From NCBI GenBank assembly GCA_004352715.1, contig SCFE01000001.1:5476643-5540642 (forward strand): 64,000 nucleotides of DNA, given 5' to 3'. Shown here piece by piece: positions 12,987-24,064 of this stretch (position 1 is its first letter; each line of letters starts with the position of its first letter). A program made the position numbers and the translations under genes. The stretch is from Hofstenia miamia (lineage: Eukaryota > Xenacoelomorpha > Acoela). The notes under the pieces were generated by a model. That model was given only the letters and a program-made list of their open reading frames with translations, had not been told where the DNA came from and ran no database searches.

Positions 12987-13219
12987 AGTCAATCATTTTT
13001 GACATATTGAAAAAGAAATTGTCATGCCATATTGGCCTGTGATTAGATACCACTCATTAGTTAAGCGAATTTAATCTTTTAGTAGCCACATATTTCTACG
13101 TGCACAAAAGAAAGTATTTTTAAGTTCTTGGTTTACTTTTTAAGGTTTACACAAGTATTTCTCAACTACAGGGTGTAACAAAAGTAAACAGACGCTTGCA
13201 AAATGAAAGCAAGAACTGT

Positions 13220-13752
13220 NTGCCCAATTTTAAGTACTCATGTAGACACTGATTTCAAGGTCCACGAATAATTGTGAATAAATTATTTTGAAATTTCATT
13301 CTGCACATATATCTTTAAATTTTTGCAAACAGAAAATTGCAAAAAAGCTCTTCACAATGAATTTTATATGTTTATTCGATCTAAGAGAGCATAATAATGA
13401 ATAATATTTTACTTACAAGCATTAGCTAACATATTATTTACGATTAAGAGTAAATCAGATGTCCCTAGTGGTCCACCAGCGGTCCACTGGTGGCTATGAG
13501 TGGCTGTAATTGCCGCTCNAGTCAATCATTTTTGACATATTGAAAAAGAAATTGTCATGCCATATTGGCCTGTGATTAGATACCACTCATTAGTTAAGCG
13601 AATTTAATCTTTTAGTAGCCACATATTTCTACGTGCACAAAAGAAAGTATTTTTAAGTTCTTGGTTTACTTTTTAAGGTTTACACAAGTATTTCTCAACT
13701 ACAGGGTGTAACAAAAGTAAACAGACGCTTGCAAAATGAAAGCAAGAACTGT
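13220..13752. other. Second probable misassembly with the same misplaced repeat
   Basis: Single Ns stand at 13220 and 13519. Bases 13221-13518 repeat 10035-10332, and 13520-13752 repeat 12987-13219. The pattern matches the join at 11333: a fragment of the CCAGTGG element lies between two copies of a 233-bp contig overlap. The duplication also creates a false second copy of the left end of the mariner-type element at 13702. Confidence 0.85.
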
Positions 13753-14291
13753 AGTTACGTAGCTAAACATCAATGGATGGAAATTTAACTGTGATGGTTC
13801 GCCTTGCTGTAACAGCGATGTTATATGTTTAATCGATTTGGGGTTCAGATTTTTCATTCAAATTTTTGAAATCGTCATTCCTATTGATCGTTAATCAAGG
13901 ATGATGATCAGAGACTGACTTGAGTGATAAAGGCTTACTTACTAAAGATTAAAGATTATGGTTTATGGTAGAAACCCACACACTATCTGAAGAATGCTAT
14001 TACCGATGAAATTCGTGCTATAGCATTAGATTTGGTGAACAAGGTGTGCTGGTCTGTTCGTGACTGGATTTGCAAATGTATTGAACATGATGGTCATCAT
14101 TTTGAACATTCTCTATTCACACTTTCTTCTTTTATGATTAATCTTTTTGGACATTATAACCTCAGTAAGTTGTTTTAGATTTGCTACATTGTATATTTTA
14201 CTATGAATGATTCGTTTTTTGATTCCTACTCTTATGAATAAAGTTAGATTTCTCGTAAAATGAAGCGTCTGGTTACTTTTGTTACACCCTG
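13702..14291 (+). mobile_element. Deleted Tc1/mariner-type element
   Basis: The left end CAGGGTGTAACAAAAGTAA is matched by the right end read in reverse, and the repeat continues through CAGACGCTT on both sides with one mismatch. TA flanks both ends (13700-13701 and 14292-14293). Only the C-terminal end of a transposase remains inside, so this is an internally deleted copy. The right flank runs into a TA microsatellite. Confidence 0.85.
13981..14178 (+). pseudogene. C-terminal remnant of mariner-type transposase
   Basis: The frame reads DEIRAIALDLVNKV, then SVRDWICKCIEHDGHHFEH. This matches the usual end of IS630/mariner-like transposases, in which a basic helix is followed by a Cys-Ile-Glu-x2-Gly-His pattern. 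The catalytic domain is missing. A stop codon lies at 14176-14178. Confidence 0.75.
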
Positions 14292-14333
14292 TATATATAT
14301 ATATATATATATATAAATATATATATATATATT
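14292..14333. repeat. (TA)n microsatellite
   Basis: Alternating TA immediately right of the mariner-type element. Confidence 0.9.
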
Positions 14334-14662
14334 AATCTTATATTAAAAGACAAGCATTCCCTGCAATCTGTGCTACACTCTGCATATAAATGGCGATTTA
14401 TTTAATATTTGTTCCAAAAACGAGATAAAAAAGTATTCAAATTTATCAATAATAATTATTGTTTTTAGAACAATGTTTGCCAGAAAGACAAGAACAACAA
14501 TAAAGGAAGTGTAAATCAAGATTTAAATCATGTTTTATCTAACCTCATGGCCGAACAGAATTTAGGAAAGGAAAATTCATTATCCAGAACCTACAATAAT
14601 GCACTGTTGTACGTGCTACATTTGTTTTAAAAAAGACATATTATTTTTTCATTTCTTCCCAC

Positions 14663-15136
14663 AGCTTCATGCTGGTATCCCTCTCAGCTCGGAGAACTCA
14701 CCAGTTCCCTGGGAGTCTGAGAGCTTTCCTCAGGACTCTAGCTGTTCCTAAAAATGCTNGCTACTGCTCCTCCCCACTTTGGTACTCGCAACTCCTCCAA
14801 GTATCTTTTATGCTTCTTACTCACTGCTCCTACAACTACTGGGACTACTTCAACTTTCTTTAACTTCCACAACCTTTCTATTTCCTTTACCAACTCCCTG
14901 TACTTTTCTATATTCTCTTTCTTCTTGCTTTCTACAATCCTCTTTTTTAACAATCTTTTCTCTTTGTCTACAACTACTATGTCTGGTCTCTGTGCTTCTA
15001 TTACCTTGCTCGTCTGGATGTTGAAGTCCCACAGTATCTTAACCTTCTCATTTTCTATGATGCCCTATGGCTTGTGCTCATACCACTTGTCTCCTGCTTC
15101 TAACCAGTGTTGCCTGCTCAAGCTCCAGTGCACCAT
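14663..15136 (-). pseudogene. Restriction-like endonuclease region of the R4/Dong-like LINE
   Basis: The frame gives ILWDFNIQTSKVIEAQRPD followed by IVVVDK, the PD...D endonuclease core of R2/R4 elements, then ENIEKYRELVKEIERLWK and VEVVPVVVGA. A block of about ten residues usually seen after the D (IDVAVPGD-like) is missing or replaced by a basic stretch, which would disable the nuclease. The terminal LGTARVLRKALRL-like segment is in a different frame past the N at 14759. Confidence 0.75.
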
Positions 15137-15766
15137 TCATCCCAACTTGTCATGCATGAACTTATACTCATTCTGGGCCAACTTCTCACACCCTGCTATC
15201 AGATGATCTACTGTTTCACACTCTTTCTTACATAGCCTACACTTATCACTTACTTCCATTCTTCTATCTATATGCTTCTTCACCCAGTTTGTTCTTATTG
15301 CTTGCTCCTGTGCCGCCATTATCTGTGATTCTGTTTCTCTTTTCAATCCTGTCTTCTTTAACCACTTGTTGCTTTCTTCTCTGTCACACTTTTCTATGTT
15401 CCTCCAGTATTCTCCATGCATTGCCTTCTGCCTATACCATGTTTGTCTCTCTAATTCCATCCTACTCTGGTATGCTGTCTTTCCTTCACTCTCAGCTCTT
15501 ATCTTCCTTAACTCCTTAGTGACCTCCAGCAGTGACCCTTTAGGTTGTGCTTCTACATATTCCTTTAGCCCTAGTGATTCTGCTTCTACATTTTCCTCCA
15601 CACTTAGCAGTCCTTTGCCTCCTTTATGCCTTACCATGTAAAACCCATCAACATCTTCATTTAAGTTAAAATCCCTCTCTAGTGCAAGTATCTTCCTTGT
15701 CTCCCTGTTTAGCTCCCTAAGTTGGTTATTGTTCCACCTTACTATTACTGCTGAGTATCTCAACAC
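15137..15766 (-). pseudogene. Linker and zinc-knuckle region of the R4/Dong-like LINE
   Basis: An open stretch of 209 codons contains RWNNNQLRELNRETRKILA, then DVDGFYMVRHKGGKGLLSVE, a block typical of RLE-type LINEs between the RT and the endonuclease. It ends with CRLCKKECETVDHLIAGC, the CCHC motif that precedes the endonuclease in R2/R4 elements. This is the best preserved part of the element. Confidence 0.85.
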
Positions 15767-16004
15767 TGGTATCGCCCATGTATTAATTGTTTTATACTAT
15801 TCTGGCTATTCAATGCTGACTTCTGTAGTACCTTCCTTACTCTCCTCTTGTATTCTTTTCTTAGCCTCATCTTCATTTCCTCATGATCTGTTCTGTTCCT
15901 CTATATTAGTCCTAAGTCCTTGTACCACTTAATGACTTCCTCAATCTTATCCCCACTGCTCGTCCTTAAACCATCCCCATCCATGCACTTACCTCTCGTC
16001 ATTG

Positions 16005-16912
16005 TTACTGTGCACATTTTCCTAATCCAAATTCTAACACTGAATCACTGCTTGCCTTCTCCAATGTTTCCACTTGCTTCTGCAACATCTTCCCTGAACT
16101 AGGATACATCTTCAGGTCGTCCATGTACCACAGATGACTTACTGCTCTGCTATTCTTCTCCAACTTATACCCTATGCCTGTCTCCTTTAACTTTTCTGTC
16201 ATACAGATTAAGCTAACTACAAACAGGAGTAGTGCTAAGCTGTCTCCCAGGAATATGCCCCATCAAAACCTCAAACTATGCCCGTCTATCTCAGTCTGCC
16301 ACCTTTCCATTTCCCTCTTTAGAAACTCACCCCATATGCATGAAACTCCATTGGCCTTTAGTGTCCTCAATACCTAACTATGTGATATGCTCCCATATGC
16401 CTTCCTGCATTCTATCCATGCCATTTCTAAGTTTGTCTTCCTTCTACAATTCTCCACTACTTCCTGGTCTATCAACAACTGATCTTTGCATCCTCTCATC
16501 TTTGTAATACATCCCTTCTGCTTTTCTAGTATCAACCTGTTTTGTTCTAAATAACATGCCAGCCTACTTGAAATCACAGAAGTTGGCAATTTCCAAGATG
16601 TTGGCCGACATGTTATTGGCCTGAAGTTGCTTGCCTCACTGCCTTTCTTTGGGTCCTTCTATATCAGAAATGTCCTTCCTACTACCATCCAATCTGGACA
16701 CCCACTCACCACACACTCTTCCAATGCTACTGCTAGTCTCTCATGAACTAGTGAATTTCTTCAGCCAATACCCATGTACCTCAGCTCTGCCTGGCACCTT
16801 CCAGTTTTTCATCATCTTTAGAGCTTCCTTCAGTTTTGCAGTTGTGATTACTTCTTCTTGTCTCGACTCCTGCATCTGCTCACTCTCTATCTCTGGTCCC
16901 TCACTTCCCCAT
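16005..16912 (-). pseudogene. Reverse transcriptase region of the R4/Dong-like LINE
   Basis: Recognisable blocks include KLKEALKMMKNWKVPGR near the 5' edge, KDQLLIDQEVVENCRRK with NLEMAWIECRKAYGS (the first catalytic block, in which the usual Asp of DYRKAYD is altered), and LWYMDDLKMYPSS with the YMDD active site. The blocks lie in three frames, separated by stops, so the domain is broken. Similar RTs occur in RLE-encoding LINEs of many invertebrates. Confidence 0.8.
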
Positions 16913-16939
16913 ATTATTATTATTATTATTATTATTATT
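16913..16939. repeat. (ATT)n microsatellite, TAA on the minus strand
   Basis: About nine ATT units directly next to the 5' side of the Dong-like LINE; probably its target site. Confidence 0.9.
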
Positions 16940-16940
16940 T

Positions 16941-17988
16941 AATTAAAAAATATATTACTTCATGCGTATGCATACATTACAGATAAATTCTGTCAAATAG
17001 GCTTCCAGAGTAGCTTTTTCTAGATTGTCTGATTCAATTTTAGAAGGTTATGAATCAGTGTAGCCTAGGGCTTCTCAAGCAAAGGAGTTTTGATAAAGTT
17101 TCTCAAAATGTTTGAAGGACGAGGATTTGGAAGATGATTCAAAATTAGTTGGGACAGTTAGGTCTAACAACGGAATTGTGCATTACTCAACTTCAAAAAT
17201 CCAAGTATAAATCAAATTTTTATCAAAGATTTTATTGGTTAATTTCATTAAAAGACCTTAACAATTGTTTTATTGACACTAATATTGTACAAACACCCAA
17301 AAGTGGAACTTAGTGGGAAAATGAAACCTGATATCATTTTTTCCTACAATGAAAACTAATTTGGGTTAGTTGTTTTAGATCAAATTGCAATTAGTGCAGT
17401 ACAAACAATCTTCATGTAAGAGGTTTGTTGCAGTTTTTTACAGTTAAATTTTGCTTCTATTTACCCATTGATTATATAATGAAAGGTGGGGATATCATTA
17501 ATGTCTCAACTAATGATAGCTTAATAAACGTTTTCCCTAAAAATTATATATTTTAAATAAGAGGATATTAAGTGAATATGAAGAAAAGTAAAAAATGACT
17601 GGTCTAGACATTTAAGGGCTTGTAAAATTATCCGCGTTCAAGTTTAAGCCTAAGTGTAAATAAATTTTGAAAGATATTAATTTTAACGTGTGTAAGCTTT
17701 GGTTATCATTGTAATTCACTTATTTTCACTTATTTCTACTCTATACAAGCTGGCTTACAATGCAATGTCCCCAGCAAAATGCAACCTATAACCTGGATTG
17801 AAAATTAATAATAGCAAAGTGCTTGCCACAAATTTGTGAGCTTCAGGCACTTATTTATTCATTAAAGTTTGAAATCCTGCTTCTAAATAGATGTAAGCAT
17901 ATGATATACTAAGTATGTTTCACATTTATTGTAGAAATAACTGAAAATATTGATCATAGTAATCTATTTTTAGTAAATTTCAAATAAT
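16941..17988. other. Intergenic DNA, candidate 3' region of the minus-strand gene
   Basis: No coding sequence recognised. On the minus strand an AATAAA occurs at about 17849-17854, roughly 140 bases downstream of the stop codon at 17989, and could serve as polyadenylation signal for that gene model. Confidence 0.4.
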
Positions 17989-18446
17989 TTATAAGATTAC
18001 CGTTTTTATTAAGAGAACAGCAGTTTTGTGTTGAAGGTTTGGACATAATAGCCTTTGCTTATATTTTGGTTGAATTATATTTCGTATTTTATTTCGATGA
18101 ATTTGCTTCATGAATTGTAATTGATGTTGCTTTCGTAAAATGTCCACTCTCTCATGATTTTTAGCAATCCTTTTTTTTATCAAACTTTTGCACAGTACTT
18201 CATAGCTATTTGGTCGTTGCTTTGCATAGATTTCCTCCTGCAAAAGCGTTTGGGAAGCATTTCTTTTCCACCGCATTAAGTCTAAGTTGGACCAGCCGTA
18301 TACTTTTTGATTAGATCTACACTTTAAAACTTTAGAAATACGTGGCTTTAAATGTAAATCTTTATCAAAGAAATATTGGGGTCTAGCTAATGTTTCCATA
18401 TTACAGTGCATAAAAAAGTTTTTCACTAATTCAATGTTAATATTTT
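17989..18446 (-). CDS. Terminal exon of an uncharacterised basic protein
   Basis: A 151-codon open stretch starts directly after a good acceptor (pyrimidine-rich, ending TTTTTTAG at 18447-18454) and runs to a stop at 17989-17991. I do not recognise the protein. It is rich in Lys, Arg, Gln and Asn, begins around NINIELVKNFFMH, contains GWSNLDLMRWKRNAS, and has a probable helical segment KKRIAKNHERVDILRKQHQL. There is no signal peptide, membrane segment or metal-binding pattern, and nothing resembles a transposon protein. A weak upstream exon candidate at about 19084-19140 joins in phase, but its acceptor is poor. A long open frame in AT-rich DNA behind a good splice site suggests a real gene; an unknown transposon protein remains possible. 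Confidence 0.4.
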
Positions 18447-19874
18447 CTAAAAAATGTGTGGGAAATTTTAAAATTCAAGCAATGTAATTTAATTAATAAA
18501 ATTATAATAATACATTATGCATTTTACATTTGTACAATTTTACTATAAAAAAATTCAAAAAATGTCAACTTTTGGTAAGTTTTTTATATAATAGTATATA
18601 TTGGTACGAATGGAATTTTGAATTTCTCAATCTCAGGAAGCTTTTTAAAGTCAAAATACAATTTTATGCATGCATAAACTCATTATTTTAATATGTATAA
18701 CTATAAGAAATCGTTAAAATAAAAAAGGTGGGAACATCAAATTAATTAGCAATAATTATATTTACTGAATATACAATTAATATCAAGTAAATTAGCAAGC
18801 ACTTAGAAGAGGCTTTTATACAACATTTAGATTTAGAGAGATATAGAGAGATATTTTACAATAGCATTTAATAGAAGCAAAAGGCTTGAAAATTTTGTAA
18901 GTAAAAAATTCAAAATAATCCTATGCTTACCAATGTAATCCTATAAGAATATTGTATAAAATACATAAGTTATCCATTATAGTTAAATATTTAAATTTGG
19001 TGTGATCGTTTATGTTCATATAACCAGTGATATAATGTAAATTTCTCTTAAGAGCCTAAAGGTATAATATAACTCTACCTATGGAAACGATTATGTTCTG
19101 GATTACAGACACATTTAAAATTTTATTACATGTTCTGCGGTGCAATACTTTCTGTACTACTGTGGTATGTGATCTAATATCAAGTGGAATTTGTTTTTTG
19201 CAGGAAAATCCACACTATAAATCCTATATGATTTGACAAAACATTGTTCCTATTATCCCACTCCCCACTAGCTCAAAATTTATTCATTATTTGGATCTAA
19301 AAATTAAACATTTCAAGTGTGGTGGGCAAATGCAGAAATATGCTTTTGTCGATTTTGAGTGATACAAATTAAACATTTTGTTTTTTTCTATGCAATTAAG
19401 ATAAATTGCTATTTGCAGGCTTATTTTGAACTCTTAATAAATGTTTCAGTTTATCTAGTTCATTTCATTGCCTACTGATTTAATCGGACTCCGAACCTTC
19501 TAGTAAATCACTTTAAGATATGAAAGAAATTTGTGATCGCCCATTTAGCAGCCACTAGTTGAAAATGTGCGACATTGGTTATATGGTTCTGGGCATCATT
19601 TATTCTCATGAGATGTACTAATCCCAGTCAAATCTGAAATAGAAATTTGGTACTCAATGTTAAAGGGGCTATAGCTGAGAAATGCGGAAACAGGTATTAC
19701 ATATTTTCATTAGTTTTGGCCAAAATAGAAGTTATGCATAGAGCATGATAATGAACCGTACCCGTGCCAAGAATTTTGTTATTGCAGAACCCTAATATTT
19801 GTGCTCTTAGCGCCTAACCAGAAATATTTAAGGCAGCATTAATTTATTAAGCCATGGTTATTAAATGGATGTTT
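18447..19874. other. Intergenic or intronic DNA, nothing recognised
   Basis: AT-rich sequence without assignable open frames. It may contain introns of the minus-strand gene ending at 17989. Confidence 0.4.
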
Positions 19875-20070
19875 CATGAAGGGCTTTTGTCTATAGAGCA
19901 AAACACTTAAATGCCATCTGTGTAGCTTCTTTTCCCGCACGAGATGATTATAAGATAGTTACTCTTGAAGCATGTGCCTGGGCATGAGTTCATTGTGTAC
20001 CATGTCAAAGAGCACTTAACATAATTCATTTGCCCGGGACAAAGTCCATCATGTAAAATCCGCTCTTTCC
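19875..20070 (+). repeat. Dispersed repeat shared with 37275-37470
   Basis: This stretch aligns over about 200 bp with the reverse complement of 37275-37470, at roughly 75% identity by eye. Shared landmarks include GGGCTTTTGT, AGAGCAAAACACTTAA, CATGAGTTCAT, GTACCATG and CATTTGCCC. No encoded protein or tRNA-like promoter is recognised. It could be a SINE or the end of a larger element. Confidence 0.65.
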
Positions 20071-20160
20071 AAATTAAATATGAGAAGATATCTGTAATAA
20101 TTCTAATTCAAATTTACCCACAAACAAGCATTGCTTTTCTTTAAAGAAATAGCATCTTCA

Positions 20161-20260
20161 TGCAAGGTTGGTTCTTGCTTGGGTTTTTCAAAAAACCCAA
20201 GGGTGGTCTTGGGTGGCTCAGCCCAAGACACTCTTGGGATTTGTATCCAAGATTAGGAGT
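20161..20260. repeat. Cluster of CTTGGG/CCCAAG inverted motifs
   Basis: At least seven CTTGGG, CCCAAG or near-matches fall in about 100 bp. They form hairpins such as CTTGGGTTTTT facing AAAAAACCCAAG with a minimal loop, and CTTGGG...CCCAAG around GGCTCAG. It is likely a short foldback element; no clear target duplication was found. Confidence 0.55.
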
Positions 20261-20811
20261 AATTAATGAATTTTTCTGTTTTCATATTATATTATATTAC
20301 TATGATATTGTTCGAGTGAGTAAATAAATACAACGAAACATAATTGTTAATTACAACTGCTATTCCACATGTAACATGTGATCACCGTTTTACATTGTAC
20401 ATTGAAAGTATTCAAATAACAGAAACAAACTAGAGTTGCAACTAAATTGTTGAAGGGAGTGAAAAGCACAATTAATGATCGTCTCAAATTTTGTGCACAT
20501 CAATGATTAAAAGGAAAATTTTGATGATTTGAAAGATTGATGCTGTTGAATCAGGACTCAACATTGAGCCATACTGTAAAAGAGTTTGTTTCTGATGATA
20601 ATGCAAGTAAATTGTTTTCTTAGGTTGCGAAGATTTGACTTGTAAAAGATCTCACAGACGCACCAAAAGAAATAAAATGCAAGCAGATATTTAGTTTCAC
20701 AAGTTCATCATAAAAATCCATCTAATCTAGGGTTAATAGATAATTTTGATTTTTGAAATTGCGTTACTTTGCTTTCCCCTTTGTTATATACATTCAAACT
20801 ATATTCACTAC

Positions 20812-20814
20812 TAT

Positions 20815-20835
<21 letters not shown>
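20812..20835. repeat. (TA)n microsatellite
   Basis: Alternating TA. Confidence 0.9.
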
Positions 20836-20845
<10 letters not shown>

Positions 20846-20964
20846 GACTTATTGATCTAGCATCAACTACTTGTAAGTAGGCAAACAAACCATTTGGAGA
20901 AGCGTGAGAATTTACATCTAATTACTTGACTGCATGTAAGCAACAAAAGATTAGGCAAGGAATT

Positions 20965-21622
20965 AATGATTGAGCGTAGGTAATACTCTGTTTACACTTG
21001 ACATAAGACAGATCTGTCTCCAATTATCTCAAGACATATGTAGCATGTAAACGCCCAAAACATAAGACATACGATCTCTCAAGTAGGGTAATTATAAAAC
21101 AGATGTAGATCAAATACTTTTGATTTTATTGTATGTCTTCTGTCTTGCTGTCATTTTATAAACACTAAATCATGAGACATATATGTTTTTGACTGCAGTT
21201 ATTTAATTATTATGGAAACAAAATAGCAGTAACTTCAACATTAAATTAATAAAAAAATCATTAATCATATATTTTTTAGTATTTTATCCGATTTTCACAA
21301 TTGAAAATAATATTTTTTTCAATTACATATGCATATTTAAACATTACTTATGCATATATGTATCATGATGTAGTGTTTACATGGTGACAGCATGACAGAA
21401 GACATACAATAAGTTCAAAATTATTTGATCTACATCTGTTTTATAATTACCCTACTTGAGAGTTCGTATGTCTTATGGTTTGGGTGTTTACACACTATTT
21501 ATATCTAGAGATAATTGGAGACAGATCTGTCTTATGTCACGTGTAAACAGGGTATAAATGCAGGTTGTAATAGATAATATTTACGTCATTATCACTGAAC
21601 AAGAGTATACATGGCTGAGACT
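20965..21622. repeat. Dispersed repeat split by a MITE
   Basis: The two outer parts, 20965-20983 and 21559-21622, together match 27702-27785 almost base for base (for example ATCACTGAACAAGAGTAT). The intervening foldback MITE is absent from the 27702 copy. The repeat may be part of a retroelement terminal region, since it lies just beyond the Ty3-like remnant, but this is not shown. Confidence 0.65.
20986..21552. mobile_element. Foldback MITE with ~200-bp terminal inverted repeats
   Basis: The left end CTCTGTTTACACTTGACATA is matched by the right end in reverse (CCCTGTTTACACGTGACATA). Pairing continues through AGACAGATCTGTCT, TAATTATAAAACAGATGTAG and TGTATGTCTTCTGTC up to about 21190, with the right arm from about 21352. 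TA flanks both ends. The 160-bp centre is AT-rich and non-coding. The paralogous site at 27720 without the element supports a genuine insertion. Confidence 0.85.
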
Positions 21623-22261
21623 GCTGGTGCAGAGCATTTCATTGAACATCATAAAATTAACTAACTAACAAGCCATATGCAAATAGACTCCTTCAGCAAG
21701 ACGGATCTCACTTCCTATAGGACAATGCAGTGGACTGATGACAGAGACATAGGAAATGTCACCACTCTCCCCTCCAGATTTAGCTGCAAGTTGCCATTCA
21801 AGAAATAATATTTAACAGAAAAGAGAGAATGCAACTTCAAAAGTTTAAAACTAACTTTTTATTAAACAGAATGTGCATAATCATGCCTTATATATAACAG
21901 AACAAAATAATAAACATAAATAGCAACAGGTTTGCACAGTTAAAGGAACTTAATGTTTACAAAATTAAAATAAATCTTAAAAAACATGACAACTTAGAAG
22001 CCCTTCAATGGAAGCATTGATTGTTGTTAGCGTGATTAGTGGTGGAATAAAGAATCATCACACTGCTGGCAGACTGACCTGATATCACACGCCCACCCAA
22101 TACAGCACAAAAGATTTTGTTAATGGGACAGAGGCTGCAGAAGCACTGCCATGTTGTTGAGAAGTTTCAGGATTTGGGTATCTTCCCAGCTGACATTCAT
22201 GTAGGTCTTCTTTGCAGCTAAGGGATGCAATTATTTCTTCATTGTCAGCTGTTTTGAGTAC

Positions 22262-23601
22262 TTAATGTATTTTAGGTGGTTTGTCACCAAAGTGGCGGAA
22301 TTTTTTCAAAGATTTGATCAGGGCCAGCATTTCAAATTTTGTAGCACCATAGTTCTGCTCTGCTGGTTTAAATTTCAGGCTGAACCATTGAATGGGTTTC
22401 TCCTGTTGATCTTGGACTTTGCTGAGTGTCACACCAATGGCCACTGTGCTAGCATTGCAATCCAGTATGAATTTTCCATCCTTTGTTGGTATTCAATGAC
22501 TTAATGTTCTTCATTTCCTTTTTCAATTGGTCTAATTCCTTCTGCTCTTGCCAGGACCCAAAAAAGATGGTGTTTTTCTTGAGGAGGTTTGACATTTTTC
22601 TGTCTTTTCAGCTATATTCAGGATGAACATGTGATAATAGTTAATAAAACCAAGAATGCATTGCACATCTTTCTTGTTGTGCAGAGCCTCTATTTCTTCA
22701 ATGAGTTTTTGGAATTGTCTTTTATTGTAATGTTTCCAGTTCAAATGTTATGGTCCAGGAATGTCACTTGTTTGCCAGCATTGGGGCATTCATTTGCATT
22801 TATCAGAAGTCCTGTGTTGTATAGCAGTTGTAGGATCTCATTAAGTTTGTTAGCATGATCTGATGGTGTTCTAGTTGCTACAAGTATGTCATCTATGTAT
22901 GCTGATAAACCATTTTCAAGATGGCTTTTTCTGTTGAGAAGAATCTTGTTACGTAGTATTGGAACATTGCAGGTGAATTACAGAGGCTGAACGCCATGTA
23001 TAGCCATTCATACAGGCCATAGGGGTGATAAATGCAGTCTTCTCTGTATCTTCTTGTCACATTGGAACTTGCCAATAGGCTTTCCATAAGTTCAGTGTAC
23101 TGAATAGTTTGTAATTGGCAGCATTGTACAGTATGTCATTGATTTGAGGTAGTGGATATGCATTATTTTGGTAACTTTGCTTAAGTTTCAAAAATCTATG
23201 CATGGATGGAATTTTTCTCCTTGTTTGATGATAACTGTAGTTGAGGCATATGGACTCTTGACCTTCCTGATTATGTTACTGTTAAAAGTGCCTGCGTTTA
23301 TTCTGAGTATGCTGTTTATTTTTTCCATGTCCTCCATTGCTAAGTGAGGATGAGTTTCCCTTGTAAGTTGTGGAGCATTCTTAGTGTTAGATGCATTTAA
23401 TGTTGAGTTGCAGACTAGTATCTCTTTATTCTTCTTCATGAATTTAAGCAGCATGTTTAATATTGCTGTGATTCCCACTCTGTTTTTTACTGTAGAGATA
23501 TTGTTCAGTAATGTGACATTTTTTGAATTGCTTCCATATATATGGTTGATGACATAATCTCTTTTGATTGTAGAGTTTGTTTTGATTTTTACAATTTCCA
23601 A
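22262..23601 (-). pseudogene. Reverse transcriptase and RNase H of the Ty3/Gypsy-like remnant
   Basis: The fragments in order are SPYASTTVIIKQGEKFHPCI, YHPYGLYEWLYMAFSLCNSP, a YIDD-type block near 22900, KKDVQCILGFINYYHMFI, and the RNase H segment KFKPAEQNYGATKFEMLALI. All are typical of Metaviridae-type elements. They occupy different frames. RNase H stops after KFRHFGDKPPKIH, and no integrase HHCC or DDE motif is found between 22262 and 21640. Confidence 0.8.
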
Positions 23602-24064
23602 TGGTAAGGCTCTATCCTCAAATTTTTTATTAATATAAATTCTGTGAGGTTGTCATTGCCTTTTGTAGATATCATAATGGAGATGTTCTTATCTTCTTGT
23701 ATAGTTAGCATTATTGTGCTATAATCAATTAGACAATTGTTGCCCATTAGGAAATCTCTTCCAATAATAGTTTTGTATGGTAGTGGCTGATTATGGGTGT
23801 TGATTATGTACACATCCTGTTCAAATTTGACATTATGTATTGTGATGAGGCTTCTTTTACTACTCCTTTGTTATTAACATAGTCTCCAGAGGCGTTTATT
23901 AATCTGGAATCATTGTCAGTAATATTGTCTCTATTCCATCCCATGTTCACTGTGCATGTCTCAACCATAGCTTTGATGTTGCAGCTGCTAAGTGTGAAGG
24001 GAATTAAGTTTCTTTCAAGTAGGTCCATCATGATAAAAACTTCTGCTTGGTCTTGGAGCAGCAC
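23589..24064 (-). pseudogene. Retropepsin-like protease region
   Basis: The frame ends with TIIGRDFLMGNNCLIDYSTI, the characteristic distal segment of retrotransposon aspartic proteases. An upstream LLQDQAEVFIMMDLLERN block sits where the catalytic D(S/T)G motif would be, but it is altered here. The region is split over two frames. Confidence 0.65.

Larger units (their letters stand above)
14641..16912 (-). mobile_element. R4/Dong-like non-LTR retrotransposon, 5'-truncated
   Basis: In minus-strand order the remnant holds a reverse transcriptase region (16912-16005), a long connecting region (15766-15137) and a restriction-like endonuclease region (15136-14663). This is the single-ORF architecture of the R2/R4 branch. 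The 5' side abuts a microsatellite that reads TAA on the element's own strand. Dong elements of the R4 clade are known to insert in TAA repeats, so the site itself supports the assignment. Stops and frameshifts make it inactive, and a single N (14759) interrupts the C-terminal region. Confidence 0.8.

Noticed and set aside
14850-15032. Charged 60-codon minus-strand frame within the LINE
   Set aside because: Shadow of the endonuclease region in another frame.
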